NCBI RefSeq assembly: GCF_947305105.1
Contig: NZ_CAMZCS010000015.1
Location: forward strand, 1 to 64,000
Length of the DNA: 64,000 nucleotides
Direction of reading: 5' to 3'
Source: an uncultured Fibrobacter sp.
Lineage (GTDB): Bacteria; Fibrobacterota; Fibrobacteria; Fibrobacterales; Fibrobacteraceae
Positions 23,348-32,262 of this stretch are shown piece by piece. Position numbers and translations under genes: made by a program. The first letter of the stretch is position 1. The number at the start of each line of letters is the position of its first letter. A model generated the notes under the pieces. That model was not told the origin of the DNA. It did no database searches and was given only the letters and a program-made list of their open reading frames with translations.

Positions 23348-23983
23348 TTAGTCATCCGTCTTCACGGCACGTTTATATTCCTTCGGAGAAAGGCCGACAA
23401 CTTTTTTAAAGCAACGATCCATGTGGCTTTGGTCGTAAAATCCGGCGTCATACGTCACCTCGGCCGCGGGCCTTTCTTCGAGCAATCTTTGCGCCTTGCG
23501 GACTTTGCACTGCATCTGGAACTGGTGCGGCGTGAGTCCGAAGGCCTTCTTGAATTCGCGTATCATGTGAAACGGGCTGATACACGCGTCATGCGCCATT
23601 TGCTCTATCAAATAAATGTTCTCGGGATTTTCGAGAATGCTTTTTTGCAGTTCATCTAACCGCGCGACGGTACTTTCATAATCTCGCGCGCAGCCCTCGG
23701 CAACAATCTCGTTGGACTCCAAGGCGATACACAGCACCACCATCGAATAGCATTCATCATCTACGGTCTTGATTTCGTGCAACGTATTCGGCGGAATCTG
23801 GAACTGTTCCCCGGCGCCATAAATTTTCGCCTCGCCGTTCAGCACAATGCAAACGCGGCCCTCTTCAATATAGCCCACAGTCATGTGCCCGGTATGCGTG
23901 TGCGGCGGGTACGACTTGCGCCAATCCTTGTAACGCACGCATTCAATATGGTCGTTCTTTTTGCTGTACGAAATCTCGCTCAT
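23348..23983 (-). CDS. AraC-family transcriptional regulator
   Basis: A protein of 211 residues. The N-terminal part (about 1-90) is a cupin-like effector domain with HTHTGHMTVGYIEEGRV and FQIPPNTLHEI. The C-terminal pair of helix-turn-helix motifs (about 115-205) follows the AraC pattern: IEQMAHDACISPFHMIREFKKAFGLTPHQF and then FYDQSHMDRCFKKVVGLSPKEYKR. It is somewhat shorter than the usual 270-300 residues. Its target may be the neighbouring cupin gene; this is inference from position. Confidence 0.85.
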   Translation of the reverse strand: MSEISYSKKNDHIECVRYKDWRKSYPPHTHTGHMTVGYIEEGRVCIVLNGEAKIYGAGEQFQIPPNTLHEIKTVDDECYSMVVLCIALESNEIVAEGCARDYESTVARLDELQKSILENPENIYLIEQMAHDACISPFHMIREFKKAFGLTPHQFQMQCKVRKAQRLLEERPAAEVTYDAGFYDQSHMDRCFKKVVGLSPKEYKRAVKTDD

Positions 23984-24003
23984 TTTCTATCGCCATAGAT
24001 AAC

Positions 24004-24034
24004 AAAAAGGCGCCAGGAGAATTTTTCCTGACGC
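24004..24034 (-). terminator. Rho-independent terminator of the esterase gene
   Basis: On the minus strand a 9-bp stem with one mismatch (24026-24034 with 24010-24018) is followed by a run of five U (24008-24004), 28 bases after the esterase stop codon. Confidence 0.7.
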
Positions 24035-24061
24035 TTATTTATCCTGCTCTGGATCCTTCGC

Positions 24062-25558
24062 TTAGAACTGCGTGATGAATTCCCAGGCGGTGGGTGTTGT
24101 CCACACCTTGCCGTCGTCGTCGCGGGGGTTGTATGAGTGACCGCCGTCGAATGTGCACCACTTCACGGGGAAGCGCGGATCAACGGTCTTGTAGTCGTAA
24201 CACACGTGCTTGCCACCGGAGTATTCCTCCGCCTTTTCGCCCCTGGCGTCGGTGAAGTTCCCTTCGGCGTCAGGTATTCCGTTGTTCTTCAGGATCCTGT
24301 CGCGGGAACTGCGCCCGAGCTCTGGCGTACAAAGTTCGTCGCTCATGCCGACGGTTCCCATCCATGCGATGGGGAGTCCCTTGTTCTTGGGGATGTAAAT
24401 CACCATGTCCATGGTCGAGAAGACCACCACGCCGCGCAGGCGGTGCTGGAAATCCTGCGCAAGCGCATTGCTGAACATGGCGCCGAAACTGAACCCGACG
24501 GAGAACACGCGCGAAGTATCCACGCAGAGGTTCTCGTTCAGGTAGGTAAGGAATTCATCGAAGAAGACGTGGTCCTTGTCGTCGCCGCAACGCCAAGGAT
24601 TGCTTTTTTCTTTCCCAGATCTATCTGTTTCGGTCGTGTAGCCGTGCGGAGCCACGAAGATGGTGTTCTCCTTGGCGCCTGACTGGTTTCGGAGTCCGTA
24701 GTAGGCTTCCCTCTTTGCCACTGCCTCGGCGGAACCGCCCATGTAGTGCATGCCGAACACGAGGCGGTAGGGCTTGTTCTTGTCGTAATTTTCGGGCATG
24801 GTGAGGTAAATTTCGTGATCGATGCCCTCGCTGGTGAACGTGAAGTTGTCCTTGAGCGTATTGTCCTTGCCGCAGCCCTTGCTAGGCGTGGGCGCATTGC
24901 CCATCGCGTAGCCGAAGGCGTATGTCTGCTCGCCAGGTTCTGTAGAAGCCGCTTTTTTGAGCGTGAGGCTCAATGCGGTGTCGAGGTTGGGCAGGGCAAC
25001 TTTGAGAGGGGCGAATCCGGAAGCGACAACACTGAGTGTGTCCCCTTCACCGGGTTTCAAAAGGGCCTTGTGGCCGCGTCCCTGATAGGTGGCGGAACTA
25101 ATGCGAGAGCCGTTCACGGTAAAGCGGACCGTCTCGACGGCGTTCCCTACGCGGACTTTCGCGAAGTATGTACCTCGGGCTGTCACGCCCTGCCTCAAGT
25201 CCACCTGGCCCGAACCGAGCAAATCTTGGCGGAGGACAAGGTTGCCCACCATGTCGAAAATACTCACCTGCACGGGAGCGTTGCTGCTCTGCGAAAAGCG
25301 GAGCACGCCATCGACAATGTCGATATGGCCGGGCACGAAACCGCCAGAATGCAGGGCCAGCTGATCTTCACTTTTTATCGTGAATTTGCCGTCTTGGTCT
25401 GTAGAGGTGGAGTCGCCCTTGGCGAGAAGTTTGACGAGTGCGCCCGAAATAGGGCCTCCGGCTTCGTCGTTTACGGTTCCGGTCAGCGTAAATGCTGATG
25501 CCGTAGTGAATGCTGTCGCCAGCGCAATAGGAAATACGAAAAAGATTACCCTTTTCAT
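24062..25558 (-). CDS. Secreted CE1-type feruloyl/acetyl-xylan esterase
   Basis: A protein of 498 residues with a signal peptide (about 1-22). Order: a carboxypeptidase-regulatory-like beta domain (about 25-70), a beta domain resembling a type IX-type sorting region but internal (FDMVGNLVLR, ARGTYFAKV, about 98-150), then an alpha/beta hydrolase esterase from about 215 to the end. The nucleophile is Ser357 in GFSFG; His474 in DGGHSY is the likely catalytic His. The oxyanion region is FGMHYMGGS. CE1 family enzymes remove ferulate or acetate from arabinoxylan, fitting a plant-fibre degrader. ATG at 25558 has a good AAGGAG site. It is probably transcribed alone and ends at the terminator at 24004-24034. 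Confidence 0.8.
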   Translation of the reverse strand: MKRVIFFVFPIALATAFTTASAFTLTGTVNDEAGGPISGALVKLLAKGDSTSTDQDGKFTIKSEDQLALHSGGFVPGHIDIVDGVLRFSQSSNAPVQVSIFDMVGNLVLRQDLLGSGQVDLRQGVTARGTYFAKVRVGNAVETVRFTVNGSRISSATYQGRGHKALLKPGEGDTLSVVASGFAPLKVALPNLDTALSLTLKKAASTEPGEQTYAFGYAMGNAPTPSKGCGKDNTLKDNFTFTSEGIDHEIYLTMPENYDKNKPYRLVFGMHYMGGSAEAVAKREAYYGLRNQSGAKENTIFVAPHGYTTETDRSGKEKSNPWRCGDDKDHVFFDEFLTYLNENLCVDTSRVFSVGFSFGAMFSNALAQDFQHRLRGVVVFSTMDMVIYIPKNKGLPIAWMGTVGMSDELCTPELGRSSRDRILKNNGIPDAEGNFTDARGEKAEEYSGGKHVCYDYKTVDPRFPVKWCTFDGGHSYNPRDDDGKVWTTPTAWEFITQF

Positions 25559-25666
25559 TTTATACTCCTTAGCCATACCGCCATTTTGCCATCGATTTTA
25601 TTCGATAGTTATTACAAATAAATATAATGCCCAAAGAAGGGGAAAGTACAACGTAAACAAAATTTT

Positions 25667-26515
25667 TTATAAAATCATGCCGCAGCGCAGTTGCTGCACG
25701 CGCTCGCCCAAGATTTCGCGCAATATTGCGTAGGCGCGGTCACCGGTACAATGCCCGGTGTAAATCCTCTGCACATCCAGTTCGCGCAGCCTTTCTGCGA
25801 AGGCGCGCACTTCCGCATCTTTATAGCGAAACAGGTGAAAACCGCCCAAAATGGCGTAAATTCGCTTGTCAGGGAATGTCATCTCGATTTCTTTCACAAT
25901 GTTATCTGCACCGGCATGGCTGCAGCTGTTCATAATGAAGAGTCCCTGCGGCGTGTCGAAGACCAGGCTCTGCTCGTGGTCAAAACTGTCGTAGCGGTAC
26001 ATGCCGTTTTCCTTGACGGAGAGGCCTGCCGCAAGCCCGATGCCGGCGCGGCTTTCCGGATTCATGACGTTATCTTTGTGCGGTACCAGGTAAACATTCG
26101 GTGCTATCTGCATGTCGCCTTCGGCATAACGGATGCGGTCGGCAAAGCGTTTGAGCCATCCTTTATGGATTCCGATGTACTCGTGGTAGGTCAGGCGCCC
26201 GAACAGTTTATGTGCATGGTAGCAGTTCTCGGCGGCTCCTTTGCGCAAGTAAAAAGGCGCCGTCTTGTTAAGCGAAAAAAATTTGGCAAGTCCGTTCGCG
26301 TGGTCGTAATGGGCGTGGCTCAAGATGCCGACATCCACCTTCGAGAGGTCCACCCCCATAACGCCGGCATTTTTTGCAAACAGGTGAGACGCGCCGGTAT
26401 CTAAAAGATAGTGCTTGCCCTCAAATTCCACATATACGGAAAGCCCCCACTCGCCGAAGAGTTTGCGGGAGCAACAATAGCCTTCGATGTTGTCTATAAG
26501 GACGCGGACTTCCAT
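25667..26515 (-). CDS. Metallo-beta-lactamase-fold hydrolase
   Basis: A product of 282 residues with the binuclear metal site of the family: SHAHYDHANG (about 66-75) gives HxHxDH. Later ligands are in NSCSHAG (near 197) and GGFHLF (near 225), and TGHCTG (near 255). The start with a short LLDTG strand and the C-terminal TGHCT motif resemble the archaeal/bacterial group annotated as dihydropterin-ribofuranosylaminobenzene-phosphate synthase-like. The true substrate is unknown. It lies 12 bases after the lipoprotein gene and 2 genes after the flavin reductase, likely one operon. Confidence 0.75.
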   Translation of the reverse strand: MEVRVLIDNIEGYCCSRKLFGEWGLSVYVEFEGKHYLLDTGASHLFAKNAGVMGVDLSKVDVGILSHAHYDHANGLAKFFSLNKTAPFYLRKGAAENCYHAHKLFGRLTYHEYIGIHKGWLKRFADRIRYAEGDMQIAPNVYLVPHKDNVMNPESRAGIGLAAGLSVKENGMYRYDSFDHEQSLVFDTPQGLFIMNSCSHAGADNIVKEIEMTFPDKRIYAILGGFHLFRYKDAEVRAFAERLRELDVQRIYTGHCTGDRAYAILREILGERVQQLRCGMIL

Positions 26516-26527
26516 GGCGCTACAAAA

Positions 26528-27172
26528 CTACTCGCAGTTAAGGCAGGTCCATTCCACGATGCCGTCGCAACCTTCCTTGGACCCGGAGAACTTCTCGCAA
26601 GTATAGCTTTCGATGTCGATGAGGAAGTCGAGCTGGCCCGCGTTCTGCGTGCAGCATCCGTCGCAGTCGCTGTCGGCGCACTTGTCGTAAACAACGGCGT
26701 CGATGGTATGGCCGTTCTGGCGCAGTCTGAACGTTTTCCCGTTGTACTTGTCCCAATCTTTCTCGTGGATGGAGATGATGTTGTGCTCGCTGACCCATTG
26801 CTCGGTTTGCTGGCCCTCGATGCCCGCAAAGTAACCCGCCCATTCGCAACCGTTGTACTTGACGCACTCCTCGCTGCCGGGGTCCGGCCAAGAAATGTAC
26901 CAGGTCAGGTAAGCCTTGTTCCATACGGTGTCGGCGGGAGCTGCTGCTGTGGTGGAACTGCTGGATTCAAGCACTGCAGAGCTTTCGGGAGCCGCAGAAG
27001 ACGGGTCGACCGTACCCGCAGACGATACGGCGTCACTTGACAAAGCCGTCTCGCTCGATGCCGGCGTATTCCCTGCGTTCACATCAGTCGAGACGCTGCT
27101 GGAACTGCTGTCGGCGCAGGCAGCAAAAAAGAACAATGTCGAGAATATACAGACAAGAGAAATTTTTTTCAT
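26528..27172 (-). CDS. Lipoprotein with Ser-rich linker and DPBB/expansin-like domain
   Basis: A protein of 214 residues. The signal peptide ends in a lipobox (FAAC, Cys19). Residues 20-85 are a low-complexity Ser/Ala/Thr linker typical of Fibrobacter lipoproteins. From about 88 the domain contains YLTWYISWPDPG, CEWAGYFAG, KTFRLRQNG, IDAVVYDKCADSDCDGCC and LDFLIDIESY, with eight or more cysteines. The Gly/Asp/Cys pattern around VYDKC-D-DGCC resembles barwin/expansin-type double-psi beta-barrels, which bind or loosen polysaccharide. This is a fold-level guess. It is probably surface or periplasm anchored. Confidence 0.55.
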   Translation of the reverse strand: MKKISLVCIFSTLFFFAACADSSSSSVSTDVNAGNTPASSETALSSDAVSSAGTVDPSSAAPESSAVLESSSSTTAAAPADTVWNKAYLTWYISWPDPGSEECVKYNGCEWAGYFAGIEGQQTEQWVSEHNIISIHEKDWDKYNGKTFRLRQNGHTIDAVVYDKCADSDCDGCCTQNAGQLDFLIDIESYTCEKFSGSKEGCDGIVEWTCLNCE

Positions 27173-27203
27173 AAGATACTCCGTATCAGCTATGAGCCTT
27201 GAG

Positions 27204-27767
27204 TTATGGGCAGAAGGTCTTGCCGTCGCTGAAGGCGTTGCCGACTCGGCGTTCCATCACATAGTAGCCGTGCCCTGCTGTGTCGTAGCACACCGGCGCA
27301 AGCTTTTCGACGGAGAGTTTTCCATCGCTGTCCAGCACGGATTCGTCGGCAGTCACGTTCACGATTTCGCCGAGCAAAAGTTCGGATTCCTCATCGTAGC
27401 TCACCATCTTGCATTCCAGCGCGAGCGGGAGTTCGGCAATCAGCGGGGCATCCACGTTTTCGCTCTTGACGGCGGTGAGGCCCGACTTTGCAAACTTGTC
27501 CGCGACCTTGTTGCCGCTGGTGACACCCAGGTAATCAATAGCCTTGATGTTCTTCGCCGTCGCCATGCTCACGGTGAAGGCCTTGCGGGCAAGGATGTTC
27601 GGCATGGTCTTGTGACTCTTGGCCACGTAGATGGCAATCTGGTTCGTATCGCTGACGCTGCCCCAGGCGGCCACCATCGCGTTCGGGGTGCCGTCTTCGT
27701 TGTATGTCGCGATGACGAGCGTCGGCTGCGGATAAAGGTAAGTCTTGACTCCGAGATTTTTGCGCAT
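27204..27767 (-). CDS. Flavin reductase-family protein
   Basis: A product of 187 residues with the FMN-binding split-barrel pattern of flavin reductase-like proteins: a TYLYPQPTLVIATYNEDG start, PNAMVAAWGSVSD near 30, KSHKTMPNILARKAFTVSMA near 50-70, and DYLGVTSGNKVADKFAKSG. These proteins bind FMN and often reduce flavins with NAD(P)H. The start has GGAGG upstream. It appears to head a three-gene operon with the lipoprotein and the metallo-hydrolase; a joint function is not evident. Confidence 0.8.
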   Translation of the reverse strand: MRKNLGVKTYLYPQPTLVIATYNEDGTPNAMVAAWGSVSDTNQIAIYVAKSHKTMPNILARKAFTVSMATAKNIKAIDYLGVTSGNKVADKFAKSGLTAVKSENVDAPLIAELPLALECKMVSYDEESELLLGEIVNVTADESVLDSDGKLSVEKLAPVCYDTAGHGYYVMERRVGNAFSDGKTFCP

Positions 27768-27904
27768 GATAAATCCTCCAGTTGGTCAGGATGTTCTATT
27801 GACAAGATACAAAAAAAGAATTTAAATGGTCATTTTTTATCAAGAACAAGCACCAAATTGACTGCAATATAGCGTTAAGCATTGTCTTTTTTACATACAT
27901 CCTA

Positions 27905-27933
27905 TTGACATACAAACTATCAATTTATATTCT
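27905..27933 (+). promoter_or_regulatory. Promoter before the unknown gene at 27947
   Basis: A -35 TTGACA (27905-27910), a 17-base spacer, and a -10 TATTCT (27928-27933). The predicted start of transcription (about 27940) is only a few bases before the ATG at 27947, which supports that ATG over the later in-frame TTG. Confidence 0.55.
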
Positions 27934-27946
27934 TATAAACAGTCCC

Positions 27947-29004
27947 ATGAAAAGGCTATACGTCTTATTTTGATTAACTATTGCTTAAAATATTTTGGAA
28001 TTTCTTTGTTTTTATATTATGGGATTGCATTCCCTTCAGAAAACAAAAGAGATCCGTCTATCGCGGAATTTTGCGCAAATATTCTGGATGTTAACAAGTA
28101 TGAACTTGTTTTAACGAAAAATATTGAAATTCCAAAAAATAAAAAATGGAACATTCCAGATTCACTTGATGGAGGTTGCACTTCTTGGGAATACAATTAT
28201 CTTCTTGAGGCTCCGCAATCCACAAAAGAAGATGATTTCGAGTTGTTCATGCGAAAGGGTGGACATTTCTGTTTTTCAGCGAATTTCCCAAAAAAGCGGA
28301 AAGTCGAGCCATTAAAGACAGAGTTGGTAAAAGGAAATTCCTATTTGGGTTATTTCTTGGAAAATGCGAAAGAGTCGTTGAAAAATTATTATGGGAAAAA
28401 GATTAAAGGCCAATGGCTTGCTCAGCTTTATAATAGCAAAATAAAGCTGTCTGCCAATTTTACAGCGGTAATTACTGGAGAATGTTCAGAATTTCAAAAT
28501 ATTGAAGAACCCGATAAAAGAAACATTTCTTCCTCAGAAGATGTGTTTGGTGAATATTGCTTCACAGAGGACGATGACAAAACGGATTATTGGGTTTTGG
28601 AGAAGTATAAGTCGAATAAACCGTATTTGTTTTCGTATTCCCAATGCTCGTATGATTATCGTCATTCCATACTTCCGGATTATGATTACTTCTTTTCAGG
28701 TCCTATATCGATGATTGTGAATTCGCTATTTGACAAGGCAAAACCGGCAAGGTGTATGCCGAGCTATTATTCAGAGAAAATGGTTTATGAATCTTATGAA
28801 AAAATTTTATGGTTCTCAAAAAAATATGAACTTGAAACAGACAGCCTATTTGGACACTACTTTAATATAAGATGGAATGTCGATTATGATTCAAGTTATG
28901 TTCGGTTAAACGCTTCCGGCTCCGCAAGATTCTACATCTCCGGTTTCTGCACCGAAGAACAGTTGGAAATTATCAGGAAACGGAAAAAAGAAAGTAGCAA
29001 CTAA
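27947..29004 (+). pseudogene. Unknown exported protein with an apparent one-base frameshift in the signal peptide
   Basis: From the ATG at 27947 the frame reads eight codons (MKRLYVLF) and stops. Adding one T in the T-run at 27967-27970 joins it to the long frame that continues to 29004 and completes a signal peptide (LINYCLKYFGISLFLYY...). The mature part, about 325 residues, is rich in Tyr, Lys, Glu and contains several cysteines; no family is recognised. As written, translation could only begin at the TTG at 27970. The last 24 residues (ISGFCTEEQLEIIRKRK...) recur at the end of the next gene. Either a real disabling deletion or a sequencing error in a homopolymer is possible. Confidence 0.5.
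28936..29000 (+). repeat. Direct repeat, copy 1 (3' end of the unknown gene)
   Basis: About 65 bases nearly identical to 29399-29463, encoding the shared C-terminal sequence YISGFCTEEQLEIIRKRK. Differences are mainly silent third-position changes. Confidence 0.8.
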
Positions 29005-29028
29005 ATGCAATACGATTAATGGATTAAA

Positions 29029-29475
29029 ATGACTTGTAAACACTTTAGTACCCCACAAAAAAGCAACATTACTCTTTCCTGCTATGCATTAACAAAAAAA
29101 ATGACAGATTCCATTACCTATAGCGGTCATAAAATTGGTGAGTCAGTTGTTGCCAAAGTACAAAATGCCGATTCTGTATTAAGTCCGTACATATATCTGT
29201 CTGACGGCATTACGAATCTTGGAGAAAAAACAATTACAAAACAAATTCCCATTAACCTTGAATCCATGTCTTTTCATTATTTTTCTAAGGATTCTGCATT
29301 TGTAAAGAGAATGTTCAACACGCAGCAATATGTTTTGTGGAATTACTATCTCAATACTGATTCATCAAAACAAACCATATCAGGAAAAGAGCCCATTTAC
29401 ATCTCCGGTTTCTGTACTGAAGAACAGCTGGAAATTATCAGGAAACGGAAAAAAGAAAGCAGCAAATTAGAATAA
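29029..29475 (+). CDS. Unknown protein, probably a truncated paralogue of the preceding gene
   Basis: A product of 148 residues without a signal peptide, in contrast to its neighbour. Only the C-terminal tail (YISGFCTEEQLEIIRKRKKESS) is clearly shared with the gene ending at 29004. The upstream part contains DSITYSGHKIGESVVAKVQ and SSKQTISGKEPI, with no known family. The lack of an export signal and of a good ribosome binding site suggests a 5'-truncated duplicate. It lies 24 bases after the preceding gene. Confidence 0.4.
   Translation: MTCKHFSTPQKSNITLSCYALTKKMTDSITYSGHKIGESVVAKVQNADSVLSPYIYLSDGITNLGEKTITKQIPINLESMSFHYFSKDSAFVKRMFNTQQYVLWNYYLNTDSSKQTISGKEPIYISGFCTEEQLEIIRKRKKESSKLE
29399..29463 (+). 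repeat. Direct repeat, copy 2
   Basis: Second copy of the 65-base segment at 28936-29000, at the 3' end of the following gene. Confidence 0.8.
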
Positions 29476-29541
29476 ACGGAAAATGCCCTTAAGGGGTAAA
29501 ATGAATTTATTCTAAAATTTAGATTTCTTCTAAAGGTATTT

Positions 29542-31293
29542 TTACCGCCCTTCGCGGAGGCGGAAGGCAACGCAGGCGATGTCCACTTCACGCGGCAGGC
29601 TCATTTCGCGACTCAGGCCCTGCGGCAAGTTGCGGAACCCGACGTTGCGGATGCTTTCGCACAACTTGCTTGCAGCATCCGAAACCGAATCGCTTGCCAT
29701 GCTGTCGGCATTGCTCGCCGCGTTCTGCAACAGGTTCAAGAGCAAAAAGCCGGCACCCAGGCGCTGCGACTTGTCCACCAGCGTGTTGAGGCGCGAAGTG
29801 TCCGAGACGAGGAAGCCGATTTGCAGCAGGGAATCTCCGGCAAGCTTCACCTTGACCTGGCGCTCCACGGCAGAGGCGGGGCGCACGGATTTTTGCAGGG
29901 GCTGCATGTAGTCGGCGAAGGCGCGGGGCGCAGGCAAGTCCACTGAGCTTGCCGAAGCGGACTTGGCTGTTGCGTTCGCTTCGGCGGGCTCAGCGAACTT
30001 ATTTGCCGAAGCGGACTTGCCTGTTGCGTTCACTTCGGCAAGCTCAGTGAACTTTGCGCATTCGGCCTTGTAGTTCGCCATGACGACGATGTTGTCCGCG
30101 AGGTCGAGATAGTCGCCGCAGGCGCCCGCCACCAGGATAAAGCTGTAACCCGCCTGCGCAATGGCGCGGATGCGGTCGGTCAGCGGTATCAGGGGTTCGC
30201 GGTCATCGCCCAGGAGTTTGCGGACGCGGATGTCGCGGATGAGGAAGTTCACCGCCGAGGAATCCTCGTCGATGAGGAACGTCCGCGAGCCCGCCTCGAT
30301 GGCTTCGAGCAGGTTCGCAGCCTCGCTCGTGGAGCCCGAGGCCGAGAGCGTGGTAAAGTCCTTGGTGCTCACGCCACCCGGAAGGTCGCGCACGAATATC
30401 GAGAGGTCGGTAGCGCGCACACTGCGCCCGTCCTCGACGCCGACGCGCAGGGCGGTCTCGTCCACGACGATTCCCTCGCGGCCGTCACCCGGCACATGCG
30501 GGAACACCGAGCGCGTGAGCGCTTGCAGCAGCGTCGACTTTCCGTGGAAGGCGCCGCCCGTAATGACGGTGACTCCCCTGGGAATGCCCATGCCGCGAAT
30601 TTCGCGGCCACAAATTTCAAGTGTCACCGCCATTTCCGGCGGCGCCACGAACGGCACCGCGTCCTTGAGCGGGGCCTCGCTCAGGCCCGAAGCCCGCGGC
30701 AGAACCGCCCCGTCGGGCACAAATGCACAAAGGCCGCGTTTGTCGAGTTCCGCAAGGATCTCGACGCGATCGGCGAGCACTCCGTAATGCGCTTCCAGTT
30801 GTGCCGCCCGCGACGAATCGTTGTACAGGCTCGCCGACACGAGGTCGGGCAGCACCATCGTCAAAATTTCGGCCGCAGCCTCCGATTCTATCTTGCGACC
30901 CTCGCCGGGCAAGCGCACCTGCAAGCAGACGCGCAAATCGCCGTTATCGACCCACAGGGAGTTCCGCACCAGCATCTCGGGTCCCGGATTCTCGATGGCC
31001 ACGGGGGCATTTTTCTCGGGGAAATGCTCTTGCACAACCGCACTCAGGCGGCGTAACAAAAAATCCGAAAGCGCAAGGCGCCGTTCAAAACTGTTCCCCC
31101 AAACGGGGGCATACCCGAGTTTTTGCAAACTTATCTTCAGCAGCACCCTGGAGGCAGGAGCAAACGGGTCGCCTTGCACATGCAGGAATTCCAGTACAAA
31201 GTCGCCAAAATCCCACGATTTTTCGGCAAGGGACTTGTATAAACCGTAATTTTTTCCGTTTAATGCGCGGATTTTTTGGTAAAGGGCCTTCAT
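29542..31293 (-). CDS. ABC-class ATPase (COG3044/DUF2791 type)
   Basis: A soluble protein of 583 residues. The N-terminal domain (about 1-230) has the IRALNGKNYGLYKSLAEKSW start and FLLRRLSAVV typical of this uncharacterised ATPase family. Walker A is GGAFHGKSTLLQAL (about 243-256). Downstream are DLSIFVRDLPGG, then TTLSASGSTSEAANLLEAI (signature-like) and TFLIDEDSSAVNFLIRD (Walker B). Residues about 411-451 are an Ala/Ser/Glu-rich insertion made of two near-identical units (KFTELAEVNATGKSASA, KFAEPAEANATAKSASA) that correspond to repeat DNA at 29940-30055. The cellular role of the family is unknown. Confidence 0.75.
   Translation of the reverse strand: MKALYQKIRALNGKNYGLYKSLAEKSWDFGDFVLEFLHVQGDPFAPASRVLLKISLQKLGYAPVWGNSFERRLALSDFLLRRLSAVVQEHFPEKNAPVAIENPGPEMLVRNSLWVDNGDLRVCLQVRLPGEGRKIESEAAAEILTMVLPDLVSASLYNDSSRAAQLEAHYGVLADRVEILAELDKRGLCAFVPDGAVLPRASGLSEAPLKDAVPFVAPPEMAVTLEICGREIRGMGIPRGVTVITGGAFHGKSTLLQALTRSVFPHVPGDGREGIVVDETALRVGVEDGRSVRATDLSIFVRDLPGGVSTKDFTTLSASGSTSEAANLLEAIEAGSRTFLIDEDSSAVNFLIRDIRVRKLLGDDREPLIPLTDRIRAIAQAGYSFILVAGACGDYLDLADNIVVMANYKAECAKFTELAEVNATGKSASANKFAEPAEANATAKSASASSVDLPAPRAFADYMQPLQKSVRPASAVERQVKVKLAGDSLLQIGFLVSDTSRLNTLVDKSQRLGAGFLLLNLLQNAASNADSMASDSVSDAASKLCESIRNVGFRNLPQGLSREMSLPREVDIACVAFRLREGR
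29940..30055. repeat. In-frame tandem repeat inside the ABC-class ATPase gene
   Basis: Two units of about 51 bases carrying the core TTCGGCAAGCTCAG or a close variant, related to the CTTCGGCAAGCTCAGGG element in the restriction-enzyme gene. They are translated in frame as an Ala/Ser-rich insertion. Confidence 0.6.
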
Positions 31294-31627
31294 GATAAGG
31301 AAGATAGTAATTAGGGGTGAGGTGAGTAGGAAGTAGACAGTGATTAGTGGTTGGTGGTTAGGGATTTGTCATTGCGAAGGGCGAAGCCCTGAAGCAATCT
31401 CCGTCAGAGAATCTAGGGGCTATGAGATGCGAGGTCGGGGCTAAAGCCCCTCTGAGCAGTCAGCGATGAGTAGTAAAACAAAAATTATACATCACACCTC
31501 ACTGCTCACCGCTCATAGCTCACTGCTACCCCCCCCTTTTTTCCTTTAGTTACCAAACTTTTGCAAAAAAAAATTATAAATTCGTAGAAAACTTTGTATT
31601 TTAAGAACAAACAAACAGGAGCAATCC
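31294..31627. other. Intergenic region with short-period repeats and one dispersed repeat
   Basis: No gene is seen in these 334 bases. They hold a G/T-rich quasi-repeat (31310-31365, with AGGAAGTAGACAGTGATTAG and GTGGTTGGTGGTTAGGG), similar in composition to sequences at 32873, 53505 and the complement of 56320-56380. A copy of the GTCATTGC...GCAATCT element (31368-31400) follows, then a stretch rich in CTCATCGCTGACTG-like words. The last 60 bases are A/T-rich and should contain the promoter of the PEGA gene. Confidence 0.55.
31368..31400. repeat. GTCATTGC...GCAATCTC dispersed repeat
   Basis: Imperfect palindrome with the inner arms GGGCGAAGCCCT, in the reverse orientation relative to the copies at 18497, 21321 and 23312. 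Confidence 0.6.
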
Positions 31628-32167
31628 ATGAAGAAACTGTACATTTTTGCCCTTATGGTGGCTTTCCTTGTAACCGCAGCCGTCGCCGACGAAGATCCAC
31701 CTCCTCGTGGCAAGGCCGCTACCATCACCATCATCACCAACCCGCCTAACAGCGAAGTTTACTTGGGTGGCGAACTCCTGGGCAACAGCCCCATCGAGAA
31801 CCGCGCCGTCAAGTCGGGCCGCCAGACTCTCGTCGTGATTGACCAGGGTTACGAGCTCGTGAACCAGCGCGTGAACGTTTGGCCGGGCAACGACAAGCGC
31901 AACACCTTCGACTATGGTACCAAGATTCCTAAGGGCCATATCAAGGTGACGACCAAGCCGGGCAAGTGCCTCATCTTCGTCGACGGTGAAAACTCCGACA
32001 AGACCGATGGTGCTCCGCTTACCATCCACAACCTCGATGCCGGTGACCACGTGGTCCGCGCAGAATGCAGCAACCGCAAGTCTGCCGAAACCCTCGTGAC
32101 CGTCAAGGGTGAAGAAACTATCGAAATCGAACTTGACGCCACTGCCGGCGGCAAGAAGAAGAAGTAA
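31628..32167 (+). CDS. Exported PEGA-domain protein
   Basis: A protein of 179 residues with a signal peptide (cleavage near AVA-D, about residue 20). It holds two PEGA-like beta modules, the first around ITNPPNSEVYLGGELLGNSPI (about 37-57), the second around KVTTKPGKCLIFVDGENSD with GAPLTIHNLDAGDHVV. It ends in a lysine-rich tail. PEGA modules are thought to bind cell-wall or surface polymers. It has an AGGAG site and is closed by the terminator at 32201-32225. LpoB- and COG3014-type lipoprotein genes follow, a cell-envelope grouping. Confidence 0.8.
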   Translation: MKKLYIFALMVAFLVTAAVADEDPPPRGKAATITIITNPPNSEVYLGGELLGNSPIENRAVKSGRQTLVVIDQGYELVNQRVNVWPGNDKRNTFDYGTKIPKGHIKVTTKPGKCLIFVDGENSDKTDGAPLTIHNLDAGDHVVRAECSNRKSAETLVTVKGEETIEIELDATAGGKKKK

Positions 32168-32200
32168 TTTCATCGCCTTTCGGCAAAAAACGGAATTACA

Positions 32201-32225
32201 GGAGCCCCCCTTCGGGGCTCTTTTT
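32201..32225 (+). terminator. Rho-independent terminator after the PEGA gene
   Basis: A 7-bp stem GAGCCCC/GGGGCTC (32201-32207 with 32213-32219) is followed by six T. Confidence 0.9.
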
Positions 32226-32262
32226 TATATTTAAACCTGTAAAACTTAACCAGGAGAAAAAC

